From Lewinellaceae bacterium (GTDB lineage Bacteria; Bacteroidota; Bacteroidia; Chitinophagales; Saprospiraceae), in contig JADJYW010000003.1 in NCBI GenBank assembly GCA_016719605.1, positions 248,001 to 312,000 of the forward strand: a stretch of DNA of 64,000 nt, given 5' to 3'. A model generated the notes under the pieces. It saw only the letters and a list, made by a program, of their open reading frames with translations, did no database searches and had not been told where the DNA came from. Shown piece by piece: positions 56,499-64,000 of this stretch; the stretch's first letter is position 1; the number at the start of each line of letters is the position of its first letter. A program made the position numbers and the translations under genes.

Positions 56499-57497
56499 TC
56501 ATTCCGGAAGCGGCGAAAATTGTTCCGCTCGAATCGTTTCGGCGCAAGCGAAATGTCCCTTTGGGCAAGCATGATGCCCGTGTAAGCCACAAGGGCGGCA
56601 GGTCAGTGTTTGTCCGGACTCAACGACAAATTTATTTGAGGAAAGCGGCGTAAAACCAAAATGTGGCGCTGTTGAACAAAACACTGCTGTAACAGGCGCA
56701 TCCACAGCGGAAGCGATGTGCATAGGCGCCGAATCATTTACATAATTCATGGTAGCATCACGCATCAGAGCCGCCGACTCCAAAAAACTCAGGCAGCCGG
56801 CCAGATTTCGGACATCCGGGTGCTCTGTTTCGCGAATGATCCCGTCGCAGACCTCCGCATCATCCGGGCCTCCAAGCAACAAAACAGCGTAATCATACGG
56901 GATGCGTCGGATCAGTTCCAGCCATTTGTGTGCCGGGAACTGTTTGGTAAACCAAACGGAAGTAGGTGCAATGCAAACAAAACGTCTTCCTGCGGGAACC
57001 AAGGTGAGCGCTTTACCTGCATCCGCCGCCGAGGGGCGCAAACGAGGCATTTCAAAAGAATCATCCGTGAGATGGGTAATCAAACCGAGGTTGCGTTCCA
57101 CTTCGTGTACCGGGTACGCCGGTGTACCGAAAACATGGGGTACGCGCTGGGTAAACATCCTTGCGAACGGATTTTTTTGAAAACCAACGGTGCTCTCTGC
57201 GCCCGACAGCACTGTAATCAGCCCCGAAGTAGCGAATCGTTGGCAATTGATCGTCCAGTCGTACCGTTCCTGACGTACCTGACGCAGGAGATTCCAAAGG
57301 CCGCGATATTTCCCTCTTTTTTTATCCCAAATCCACACTTTTTGAAGATGCGGGTGCCCGACCAATAATTTTTCGTTTCCTTTTCGCAGAAAAAAATCAA
57401 TACGCGCTTCCGGGAAGAAACGTCGCAGCTTTTCAACTACTGGTGTAGCCAAAACAACATCGCCAATAAAGGCTGTCTGAATTACAAGAAACTTCAT
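56499..57497 (-). CDS. Glycosyltransferase family 9 (heptosyltransferase-like)
   Basis: 332 residues. Family 9 enzymes move heptose from ADP-heptose to the LPS core at the inner face of the cytoplasmic membrane. Seen here: N-terminal KFLVIQTAFIGDVVLATPVVEKLRRFFPEARIDFF, the family's G-D-x-x-x-x-T-P-x-x; the central PTSVWFTKQFPAHKWLELI; and the nucleotide-sugar site VNDSAPMHIASAVDAPVTAVFCSTAPHFGFTPLS. The last part has a CRPCGLHGHHACPKGHFAC cysteine/histidine cluster, common at the C-terminus of Bacteroidota members. ATG 57497 fits the first strand; the upstream extension to 57590 has no homology character. Lies 126 bases after the stop of the next gene on the same strand. Confidence 0.92.
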   Translation of the reverse strand: MKFLVIQTAFIGDVVLATPVVEKLRRFFPEARIDFFLRKGNEKLLVGHPHLQKVWIWDKKRGKYRGLWNLLRQVRQERYDWTINCQRFATSGLITVLSGAESTVGFQKNPFARMFTQRVPHVFGTPAYPVHEVERNLGLITHLTDDSFEMPRLRPSAADAGKALTLVPAGRRFVCIAPTSVWFTKQFPAHKWLELIRRIPYDYAVLLLGGPDDAEVCDGIIRETEHPDVRNLAGCLSFLESAALMRDATMNYVNDSAPMHIASAVDAPVTAVFCSTAPHFGFTPLSSNKFVVESGQTLTCRPCGLHGHHACPKGHFACAETIRAEQFSPLPE

Positions 57498-57623
57498 GCG
57501 GCGAAGTTCTGCGCCCTCCACGACATCCGGGCAGCTATTTGTCCGAATACTCCAATTTGGAAGGTATTTCCGGACTTTGGGAGAGCACAACGAAGAAAGA
57601 ATCCAGGAACGTGGTCATATCAT

Positions 57624-58559
57624 TCAAAGCATCTGAATGCAAGTATTTGCTTCGGCACTGGGCATATAACTTTGTTTTTCATCCAGAAGCCGTTGGCGTG
57701 CTTGTTGAAGCGCCTCAGGATTGACTCCCGAGGACATCAGACAGCGATCGCGTACCGAACGCACGCCGCAATCCGAGGTTGGGGAAGAATAAGGGGCGGC
57801 AACCAGCCCGGCGAAGTCAAAATCGTATGGAATGGTTAGAATTTTTTCATCATCAGGAGGTTGTAGCAGCATAATGTTGCGGCAGGCCGAGATGTCCCAG
57901 TCGGTGTTGCCTACCATGTACTGAAAGAGCACAACCAGAGCCATTTGCTCGGCATTGAATCGCTCGGGAGGAACGCCCCACTCCGACACTACAGCACATT
58001 TTAGCCGACCGGAAACCTGCTCTTCGTGTTCAATCAGCATGGCCAACATTTTTTGCGGGCGCTTTTGGGACTTGTCCTTGATTTGAAGTCGAATCAAGCG
58101 AGCACGAACACAATGCTCCGGATTAAGCGCCTCAAACATCCTGTACACAAGGTACTCCCGGACGATGAGTTCTTCATCGGCTTGCTTGCCGGCACAAGGC
58201 AGTACCAGTTTTATTTCGTTCATCGTGTCCAATTGAGCCGCCTGTAGCACTGCCTTGCGGAACTTCAGTTTTATCGGCGGAATTTCGCAACGCCTGCGGC
58301 GGAATTTCCCCCGAGTCCGAACTTCCATTTCAAATGATTTTCCCGATTCATCGGTCAGGGAAGCCGGTAGATACTCTGCTTTTTTACGATTCTGGAGCAA
58401 AGCAGTCATATCAATATCTACTTGGATTTTGGCCCCTTCTTCCCGAGTTAGGTAATCAAATACGGACAAGGAAGACGGCGTAGTTTCTTGCCCGGCAAGC
58501 CTCCCAGGCATGGTGATCCCAAATACAAGCAGAAGCAAGATAATAGGTGCAAACTTCAT
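57624..58559 (-). CDS. Secreted conserved hypothetical protein (possibly CotH-kinase-like)
   Basis: 311 residues, signal peptide MKFAPIILLLLVFGITMPGRLAGQ. The body has VDIDMTALLQNRKKAEYLPA, RTRGKFRRRRCEIPPIKLKF, REYLVYRMFEALNP, LFQYMVGNTDWDISACRNIML and IPYDFDFAGLVAAPYS. The blocks R-G-x-x-R, N-T-D-W-D and P-Y-D-F-D with a late N/D pair recall the kinase fold of CotH-type proteins, but I cannot confirm it. I have seen such proteins only as hypotheticals in Bacteroidota. ATG 58559 is preferred over 58601 because a -7 box lies at 58586-58593. Confidence 0.7.
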   Translation of the reverse strand: MKFAPIILLLLVFGITMPGRLAGQETTPSSLSVFDYLTREEGAKIQVDIDMTALLQNRKKAEYLPASLTDESGKSFEMEVRTRGKFRRRRCEIPPIKLKFRKAVLQAAQLDTMNEIKLVLPCAGKQADEELIVREYLVYRMFEALNPEHCVRARLIRLQIKDKSQKRPQKMLAMLIEHEEQVSGRLKCAVVSEWGVPPERFNAEQMALVVLFQYMVGNTDWDISACRNIMLLQPPDDEKILTIPYDFDFAGLVAAPYSSPTSDCGVRSVRDRCLMSSGVNPEALQQARQRLLDEKQSYMPSAEANTCIQML

Positions 58560-58585
58560 AACAACGGAGATAATTGAGTCCAAAG

Positions 58586-58593
58586 CAAAGGTA
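58586..58593 (-). promoter_or_regulatory. Candidate -7 box (TACCTTTG)
   Basis: Fits TAnnTTTG on the minus strand, 27 bases before ATG 58559. A TTTG at 58613-58610 lies 16 bases upstream, three short of the best spacing. Confidence 0.5.
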
Positions 58594-58683
58594 ACAAACA
58601 TCCGAAGTCCAAATGTTTTTGCCTTGAAATTCAGATAATTAGCGTGAATTCTAAAAAAAACAGATGGTTAAATCAAAAAAAAA

Positions 58684-58714
58684 TTTGGCGATATTTAATG
58701 GTCATCTATCTTTG
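58684..58714 (+). promoter_or_regulatory. Promoter of tRNA-Leu: TTTG-N19-TATCTTTG
   Basis: TTTG 58684-58687, 19 bases, TATCTTTG 58707-58714: an exact match to the Bacteroidota vegetative consensus. It is placed 24 bases before the tRNA. Confidence 0.85.
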
Positions 58715-58738
58715 CACCCGCTTCTGAAAAATACCACT

Positions 58739-58822
58739 GCGGGAATGGCGGAATTGGTAGACGCACACGTTTCAGGGGCGTGCGCCTTCACGGGCATGCG
58801 AGTTCGAGTCTCGCTTCCCGCA
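58739..58822 (+). tRNA. tRNA-Leu (anticodon CAG)
   Basis: 84 bases. Acceptor GCGGGAA pairs with TTCCCGC, discriminator A at 58822. The anticodon stem CACGT/GCGTG holds the loop TTCAGGG, giving anticodon CAG, which reads CUG. A long variable arm, as expected for class II Leu tRNAs, is followed by the T stem GCGAG/CTCGC with TTCGAGT. CCA is not encoded. It is flanked by its own promoter and terminator, so it is a single-gene unit. Confidence 0.97.
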
Positions 58823-58830
58823 CGTTAAAA

Positions 58831-58857
58831 AGCGACCCAATCAGGTCGCTTTTTTTA
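58831..58857 (+). terminator. Intrinsic terminator of tRNA-Leu
   Basis: AGCGACC, loop CAATCA, GGTCGCT, then a run of T to 58856. It begins eight bases after the tRNA. Confidence 0.93.
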
Positions 58858-58880
58858 TTTCTCTAAAACCTTGCCCTTAG

Positions 58881-58930
58881 AAAAAAAAAGCCTGCGAAGT
58901 GCGGCGGTTATACCACACCTTGCAGGCTTT
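58881..58930 (-). terminator. Intrinsic terminator of the histone-like gene
   Basis: On the minus strand AAGCCTGC ... GCAGGCTT with a T9 tail (58881-58889 on the plus strand as A9). It lies 25 bases after the stop at 58955. Confidence 0.85.
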
Positions 58931-58954
58931 ACGCATCTGTCCGACACGGAGGAC

Positions 58955-59140
58955 TTACTTCTCTGTTCTGGAATTTTTGACATCCAGTACTTCTTTGCGC
59001 AGGTCCTGAGCCAGGTTTTTCAAATCCTGCATGGCTTTGCGGACACGACTACCGGCGGCGTTGTTGCCGGCAGTAAATTTCTGTACATCTGCCTCGATCT
59101 CGGCAACGGTTTGCTTGATTGTTTCAAAGATTTTGCTCAT
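58955..59140 (-). CDS. Histone H1-like (Hc1-type) small DNA-binding protein
   Basis: 61 residues: MSKIFETIKQTVAEIEADVQ, then GNNAAGSRVRKAMQDLKNLAQ and an end rich in K and R. The A-A-G-x-R-V-R-K-x-M-Q-D/E-L-K-N-L-A-Q block is the mark of the small Bacteroidota proteins related to chlamydial Hc1. They are thought to bind and condense DNA in the nucleoid. Length is normal for the group. It is a single gene: its own terminator lies downstream, and 103 bases separate it from the PorP/SprF gene upstream. Confidence 0.85.
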   Translation of the reverse strand: MSKIFETIKQTVAEIEADVQKFTAGNNAAGSRVRKAMQDLKNLAQDLRKEVLDVKNSRTEK

Positions 59141-59243
59141 AAAAGGATGTGTAAGTGTGTTAACAAGGGCGTAAATGTACGACTATCTTGGAATATGCAC
59201 CCATTTTAGGTTTTATTGGTTAATTCATAAACAAGGGTTTTGC

Positions 59244-60185
59244 TTACATAAAGAAGCGAGGGTTCGACATCCCTTTCTTGCGTTTAACCAAGTCGGCATA
59301 CAGCATCATTTCGAAGGAGCCTCCGGCATACGAACGCAAATTCGTCAATGTCAAATCGTAAGCAGCACCTACACCAATCCGCGGATTGACTTGCCAGTAG
59401 GCCAGCAAATTCAACGACTCTCCCAGCCCATCACCGCCGGCACGGTACGCCACCCCTGCCGTAACTGTCTGTTTTATTTCCAAATTTACCGTGACATCTA
59501 CATCAATAGGTGCGTTTTGAACGTATTTGATCAGAACTGCGGGCAATAAGTTCAAATCTTTGCCAAGCGGTATGATACCTCCTGTGGTGCCGTAAAAGTG
59601 CTGAGACTCCCGGGCTGTCGTGATATTCGGGTCCATATTTACGCCGATATTGTTCCGCACAACTCTCGGCACGGAAAAACCAAAGTACAGGCGTTCCTGA
59701 AATGTTCCATAAATACCCATGCCGAAGTTGGCGTACGCATCATTGATTCGTTTGTCGTCAAGAGACGGATCGTACGAAACCAGCGGGTTAGCTTTGGAAA
59801 AATCAATACTCAAGACCCGAAGATTACCCGATACCCCAACGCGCATCGAAAACTCGTCGCCCGCAATGATATTGTAGGAATAAGATGCCGTAAGCTGCAC
59901 ATCGCGGTGCAGCCCTATGCTGTGGTGCGATAACATCCCCCCTACCCCAACACGCTGCTTGAATACCGGTGCGTGCATACTGATTTGAGCAGAACGAGGC
60001 GCACCATCCAGTTTGAACCATTGGTCGCGGTACATGGCTGTCATGGTCGGTACCCCGCGTATGCCTGCGTATGCAGGGTTGTACGACAACTTGTTGTACA
60101 TGAATTGGGTATAACGGTGTTCTTGCTGCCCAATAAGTGCCAACGGCAAGGCGAACAAAAGAGCGACGATATAGAATTTTGACAT
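59244..60185 (-). CDS. PorP/SprF-family T9SS outer-membrane protein
   Basis: 313 residues. The signal peptide is MSKFYIVALLFALPLALIGQQ. The mature part starts HRYTQFMYNKLSYNPAYAGIRG, the Q-F-M-x-N-x-x-x-x-N-P-A-Y-A-G signature of this family, and W-F-K-L-D-G-A-P follows. The rest is a beta barrel with S-H-H-S-I-G-L and a C-terminal AYDLTLTNLRSYAGGSFEMMLYA strand. PorP/SprF proteins anchor or help export the large type B substrate encoded just upstream. Here it starts 22 bases after that gene's stop, so they form an operon. The missing end of the substrate gene at the window edge does not affect this gene. Confidence 0.95.
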   Translation of the reverse strand: MSKFYIVALLFALPLALIGQQEHRYTQFMYNKLSYNPAYAGIRGVPTMTAMYRDQWFKLDGAPRSAQISMHAPVFKQRVGVGGMLSHHSIGLHRDVQLTASYSYNIIAGDEFSMRVGVSGNLRVLSIDFSKANPLVSYDPSLDDKRINDAYANFGMGIYGTFQERLYFGFSVPRVVRNNIGVNMDPNITTARESQHFYGTTGGIIPLGKDLNLLPAVLIKYVQNAPIDVDVTVNLEIKQTVTAGVAYRAGGDGLGESLNLLAYWQVNPRIGVGAAYDLTLTNLRSYAGGSFEMMLYADLVKRKKGMSNPRFFM

Positions 60186-60207
60186 AAGATGAAGTTGGTT
60201 TTAGTGT

Positions 60208-62274
60208 TTAGCGGAAAATTTCAACAAAGCCACTGATTGCTCGCTTGTCGGGATCGGGGCGGAAATGGTAAAAATAAGTGCCGTCAGGTACGTTTTGGCC
60301 CGCTCGCCCCTTGAGCGTACCACGCCAGGCCTTATCCGGCGAATTGTCATACGGGGACGCCTCGTAGACTTTGTCGCCCCATTGGTTGTAAATAATCAGC
60401 GCATTGTTCGGGTAGAGGTCGGAATTCAGACATGGGATTTCCAGGTAGTCATTGATACCATCATCATTGGGCGTGATGATATTCGGGATGTACGAGCAGA
60501 AAGTCTCGCGCACCGTAATCGTCACCACCGCCTCGGAACAGAGGTCTGGACAAGCCTCCGAGCATAGTTTATAGATAAAGTTGACACGCCCGTTGTTCGG
60601 GCCGGCTTGATAGGTAAAATTACCAGCCCCCAGATCAACAAGCCCGGAGAGCGGGCCGGTCACCGTCACGGTAAAGTCGTCGGCCTCGTAGGTATCGTTG
60701 GTCAGCACACTGAAATTTTCCAGCAAGCCACCAGTCTCCACCTCAAAATCGAGGTCGTCCACCGCCTCGGGCAATTTAGCCTGGCGTACGAGAGCAGAGT
60801 CCAGTGGCGTGTAACAGCCGCTTACCAAAGCCTGTACGGTGTAAATACCCGTGAGCGCAGGACTTAGGTTTTCAATAATCAGATTATTGGCATTCGGATA
60901 AGGCGGTTTTGGCCCCGTCCAGATGTACGTTGCGCCCGGGATAACGGGCGTGGACAAAATAATGTCGTCGCCGGCACAGCCTATTTTGTCACTGATCTGT
61001 GGCTCCAGCGGATTGAGTGGCGACACATGTATCTCCACGGAGCACAGTGCCGTATTGCCGGCAGCATCAGTGGTTTTAAACTCCAGAATGTGCGTGCCGA
61101 GAGCAAAAAATTGCCCTGTAGTTTGGCCTGCCACTTGCTCCACCAATGGCGTTCCACAGTTGTCGGTAGCCGTTGGCAAATCAAATTCCAGTTCCACACC
61201 ATCGCAAGTCGAAACAGCGCTTGCGTCCAAAATAAACTGCCCGACATCAGTCAGCACAGCACCACTAATATCTACCAAAACTGGTGAAGCAGGGCAATCG
61301 AACACTGGTAAAAAACTTTCCGTTACAAAAATTGTAAAACTGACCGTCGCCGAGTAACCCAGCGTATCGGTAACGGTGTAAATCACCACGGTTGTCCCGA
61401 CCGGGAAAGTGTCGCCGGGCTGGTAGTTCGATTCCACAACAACTGGCGCACAAACACCCGTGGGCGCAGGCGGATCCCAAATAGCAACCGCCGAACAACC
61501 TACAAAAGACTGGTCCAAAGGTGCATCCACAAACCCAAGCGGAGGCCCGATGACCGTCACCTTAAACACGCAAGTGTCTTTATTCCCACTGGGATCCTCT
61601 ACCAGAACAAGTACATTGGTGTAACCGACCGGATACTGGTCGCCCGGCATCGGAATGGCGTACACCAATGGATCAGTCGTACAGTTATCTGTGGCTACCG
61701 GCAATTGCCAATCTACAGCAATCGAACAAGCTCCGCCGGAACTCACGACGGTATCAGCAGGGCAACCGCTGAAAGCAGGCGCCACAATATCCACAACGGT
61801 TACAAGGAAACTGCAGGTCGTGCTATTGCCCCAGGTGTCCGTTGCAGTATAGGTCACTATGGTTGTTGTTTCCGGAAAAACAGTCCCGGGCAAGTGGGAG
61901 GAAGTGATCACGACCGGCTCGCAATTATCCGTAGCTACCGGCGGCGTCCAGGTGGCCAATGCTGTGCAAGTATCCGTCAGCAACGTGATGTTTGCCGGAC
62001 AATTCAAGAGCACCGGAGGCACATCCTCTTGTACCGTAACCACAAAACTGCATGTCATGCTGTTGCCCGTCGAATCCTGAGCAGTGTACAGCACCGTGGT
62101 CAGTCCTGTCTGGAACACTGTACCTGACTGGATATTCGGCTGCGGGGTAATCGGGTAGCCATCGCAAGCATCCGTCAACTCCGGATCGTCCCAGATAACC
62201 GTGGTCGAGCAGGCGCCATTCGGGGTAGTGACGGTGAAATCATTCGGGCATTTACCAAAACAGGCGCCGTGGTG
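60208..62274 (-). CDS. HYR-repeat protein, C-terminal part with T9SS type B (gliding-motility) domain
   Basis: Sense is continuous in the same frame as the upstream part, after an in-frame TGA at 62275-62277. First come HYR repeats (for example TCSFLVTVVDIVAPAFSGCPAD, TATDTWGNSTTCSF, VATDNC). A PKD/Ig-like region follows (GCAGDDIILSTPVIPGATYIWTGP), then a repeat with VLTNDTYEADDFTVTVTGP. The last 95 residues are the type B domain: IPNIITPNDDGINDYLEIP, LIIYNQWGDKVYEASPY, W-R-G, VPDGTYFYHFRPD, ISGFVEIFR. It marks the protein for T9SS export and PorP/SprF-linked surface attachment. The ATG at 62178 could serve as start if the stop is real, but it would lack a signal peptide. Confidence 0.85.
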   Translation of the reverse strand, partial: HHGACFGKCPNDFTVTTPNGACSTTVIWDDPELTDACDGYPITPQPNIQSGTVFQTGLTTVLYTAQDSTGNSMTCSFVVTVQEDVPPVLLNCPANITLLTDTCTALATWTPPVATDNCEPVVITSSHLPGTVFPETTTIVTYTATDTWGNSTTCSFLVTVVDIVAPAFSGCPADTVVSSGGACSIAVDWQLPVATDNCTTDPLVYAIPMPGDQYPVGYTNVLVLVEDPSGNKDTCVFKVTVIGPPLGFVDAPLDQSFVGCSAVAIWDPPAPTGVCAPVVVESNYQPGDTFPVGTTVVIYTVTDTLGYSATVSFTIFVTESFLPVFDCPASPVLVDISGAVLTDVGQFILDASAVSTCDGVELEFDLPTATDNCGTPLVEQVAGQTTGQFFALGTHILEFKTTDAAGNTALCSVEIHVSPLNPLEPQISDKIGCAGDDIILSTPVIPGATYIWTGPKPPYPNANNLIIENLSPALTGIYTVQALVSGCYTPLDSALVRQAKLPEAVDDLDFEVETGGLLENFSVLTNDTYEADDFTVTVTGPLSGLVDLGAGNFTYQAGPNNGRVNFIYKLCSEACPDLCSEAVVTITVRETFCSYIPNIITPNDDGINDYLEIPCLNSDLYPNNALIIYNQWGDKVYEASPYDNSPDKAWRGTLKGRAGQNVPDGTYFYHFRPDPDKRAISGFVEIFR

Positions 62275-64000
62275 TCACGCCACAACGATGGAAAAACTGC
62301 ATGAAGCGGTGTTGCCACTGTCATCCGTAGCCTCAAAAACTACCACAGTCGTTCCAATCGGGAATACCGCGTTGCTGGCAGACGAGCCAACCAAAGCCGG
62401 GGTTGTGGTGCAATTATCCGAAACAGCAGGTGTAGCAAAAGGCACCACCGCCGAACATTGTACACCATCAGCATCCACCTGAATGTCCGCCGGACAAATG
62501 ATCACAGGCGCTACGGTGTCCCGCACCGAGAGCAGTTGCGTGACTTGCGCAGTATTGCCGCAATTATCCAGCGCTGTCCAGGTGCGCTGAAGGGTGTAGG
62601 TACCGCTGTTGGTGCTACTGACCACGGTTTCGCCCTGGTAAATAATCTGTACACCCGCATCACAATTGTCTGTGGCCGTGGGCAATACCGGCGTCGGCAC
62701 GGCATCACAACCAACGATGGTATCGGCCGGAGCAAACGTGAAGACCGGCACGGTGATATCCTGCACGGTGAGCAATTGCTCCGCAGTGGTCGCATTGCCA
62801 CAGTTATCCGTAGCGCGCCAGCGGCGGGTCAGGGTGTATGTATCCGGGCAGGAGCCATTGGTGCGGGTTTCTCCCTCGTAAACAACAGGCACGCCGGCCG
62901 TACAATTGTCTGTAACAATCGGGCTTCCCGCCTGCGGCACTGCGTCGCAGCTGATCGTGGCATTTGCCGGTACAAAAGTGAAGACTGGAGCGCTGTTATC
63001 CTGAACCGTAACAACCTGCTCGGCAGAGACGGAGTTTCCGCAATTATCCGTGGCCGTCCAACGACGCGTCAGGGTATAGGAGTCGGGGCAATTCCCGTTG
63101 ACACGGGTTTCTCCATCAAAAACGATACTTACACCGGCATCACAGTTGTCTGTGGCCACGGGCGTTGCAACCGGCGGAACAGCCTCACAACTTGCCGTGA
63201 CCGATGCAGGCACAAACGTAAACATCGGCGCCGTCAGGTCGCGCACGATGATGGTTTGTGTTGCCGTGGCGCTGTTTCCACAATTATCGGTCACTGTCCA
63301 TTTGCGCAGCAAGGAATATGTATCCGGACAAAATCCATCCGTTCGTGTTTCACCGTTAAAAACAATCGAGACATCGGCATCACAGTCATCCGTAGCACTC
63401 GGAGTACCCACAGTAGGTACCGATTCGCAGGAAACCGTCGTATTGCCTGGCACAAACGTAAATACCGGCGCCGTCAAATCCTGCACCGCAATTACCTGCT
63501 CGGCCATTGCCACATTGCCGCACACATCTGTAGCCGTCCAACGGCGAATTAAGGTATAGGTATCGGGACAAGAACCGTTCACGCGCTGTTCGCCATCGTA
63601 AACGATCGAAACATTTGATGTACAGTTGTCTGTAGCGGCAGGCATACCAACCGCCGGCACATTGGCGCAGCTTACGGTCAAATCACCCGGCACTAATGTA
63701 AACACCGGCTTCGTGGTGTCTTGTACCGTCAGGCGCTGCTCGGCAACGACGGAGTTTCCACAGTTGTCTACGGCCGTCCAACGGCGAATCAGCACACCAC
63801 TGGTCGAGCAATTGCTGCCCGTTTGCAACTCTGTTGTCACCGAAATATTCACATTCTGGTCACAATTGTCCGCAACTACCGGTGTACCAATAGCGGGTAC
63901 TGCCTCACAGTTGACTGTGGCATCCGGCGGCACAAAGGAAAATATCGGCGGCGTCACGTCGCGTACCACGATCGTTTGCATAGCAGTCATCTCATTTCCG
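62275..64000 (-). CDS. HYR/TDNCGN-repeat protein, N-terminal part, running off the window
   Basis: Open to the window end (GNEMTAMQTIVVRD), so the start is not seen. It has six tandem 80-residue repeats of the type PVFTFVPxxxTVSC, VPxxGTPxATDNC, SIVFxGETRxNGxCPDxYTLxRRWTATDNCGN. The first HYR repeats follow, ending TASCSFSIVVA before TGA 62275-62277. After the stop the same frame reads HHGACFGKCPND, but the expected junction DTTAPVFGKCPND sits one frame over for about 20 bases. Two compensating one-base changes would therefore remove the stop. I treat 60208-64000 as one gene with a damaged codon. It may be real decay or a sequence error. Confidence 0.75.
   Translation of the reverse strand, partial: GNEMTAMQTIVVRDVTPPIFSFVPPDATVNCEAVPAIGTPVVADNCDQNVNISVTTELQTGSNCSTSGVLIRRWTAVDNCGNSVVAEQRLTVQDTTKPVFTLVPGDLTVSCANVPAVGMPAATDNCTSNVSIVYDGEQRVNGSCPDTYTLIRRWTATDVCGNVAMAEQVIAVQDLTAPVFTFVPGNTTVSCESVPTVGTPSATDDCDADVSIVFNGETRTDGFCPDTYSLLRKWTVTDNCGNSATATQTIIVRDLTAPMFTFVPASVTASCEAVPPVATPVATDNCDAGVSIVFDGETRVNGNCPDSYTLTRRWTATDNCGNSVSAEQVVTVQDNSAPVFTFVPANATISCDAVPQAGSPIVTDNCTAGVPVVYEGETRTNGSCPDTYTLTRRWRATDNCGNATTAEQLLTVQDITVPVFTFAPADTIVGCDAVPTPVLPTATDNCDAGVQIIYQGETVVSSTNSGTYTLQRTWTALDNCGNTAQVTQLLSVRDTVAPVIICPADIQVDADGVQCSAVVPFATPAVSDNCTTTPALVGSSASNAVFPIGTTVVVFEATDDSGNTASCSFSIVVA
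62511..63990 (-). repeat. 240-bp tandem repeats in the HYR protein
   Basis: Unit marks, at the (A/C)GGTG/GCCGTC-TCCTGCACCGT junction, fall at 62511, 62751, 62991, 63231, 63471, 63711 and 63951. The spacing is exactly 240 bases, with no indels. Units are more diverged in DNA than those at 11381 and 22355, so this array is older. Confidence 0.95.

Noticed and set aside
62511..63990. CRISPR-like regular spacing
   Set aside because: Periods of 240, 495, 525 and 768 bases are whole numbers of codons in open reading frames, far longer than CRISPR units, and no cas gene is present.

Overview
The window looks like a chromosome segment of a Bacteroidota bacterium, most likely of the Saprospira/Lewinella/Haliscomenobacter type. 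The evidence is a type IX secretion (T9SS) type A C-terminal signal (choice-of-anchor B protein, 54589-55968), a gliding-motility/type B C-terminal domain followed directly by a PorP/SprF gene (59244-64000), PorV/PorQ-like outer-membrane proteins, a Bacteroidota histone H1-like protein, and promoters of the TTTG-N19-TAnnTTTG class. No rRNA, CRISPR array, transposase or phage gene was seen.

Left region, 1-45.9 kb, all plus strand: a tandem cluster of giant, modular, probably surface-exposed proteins. In order: a CARDB-repeat protein cut by the window start (2-4954); a frameshifted propeller-like protein (4974-6019); a giant with an N-terminal M23 peptidase-like domain (6016-10586); an 11.2-kb gene with MAM-like repeats, Ig-like and CARDB repeats and a Gly-rich stretch (10642-21845); a 12.4-kb gene with 768-bp beta-helix repeats, a MopE-like Ca-binding segment, CARDB repeats and another Gly-rich stretch (22097-34539); a deletion-riddled pseudogene (34706-36175); a heavily frameshifted beta-helix giant (36373-44146); and one intact 540-aa member (44301-45923). 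Five of these end in the same ~250-residue C-terminal module with two KYNGS-NDR motifs around a dockerin-like D-x-N-x-D-G loop. None of these five ends in a T9SS type A or B domain. Long stretches of the cluster are near-identical to each other, pointing to duplication and gene conversion.

Almost every gene in this cluster is interrupted by small indels, several of them in homopolymers. Either the consensus is poor in this repeat-rich tract or the cluster is decaying. I give whole broken genes and also their open segments.

Right region, 45.95-64 kb: ordinary, nearly all intact genes. ABC exporter (-), ferritin (+), 3-hydroxyacyl-CoA dehydrogenase (-), an EAD11-like/TPR protein (-), an outer-membrane barrel (-), a GH1 glycosidase (-) preceded by a structured leader or ncRNA with its own promoter and terminator, a PorV/PorQ-family protein (-), the choice-of-anchor B protein (+), a family 9 glycosyltransferase and a conserved hypothetical (-), tRNA-Leu(CAG) (+), a histone H1-like protein (-), PorP/SprF (-), and a large TDNCGN/HYR-repeat protein with a type B sorting domain (-), split by one in-frame TGA and running off the window.

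Functionally, the window joins T9SS components and substrates with a family of giant adhesin- or matrix-like proteins whose shared C-terminal module is the most unusual element.
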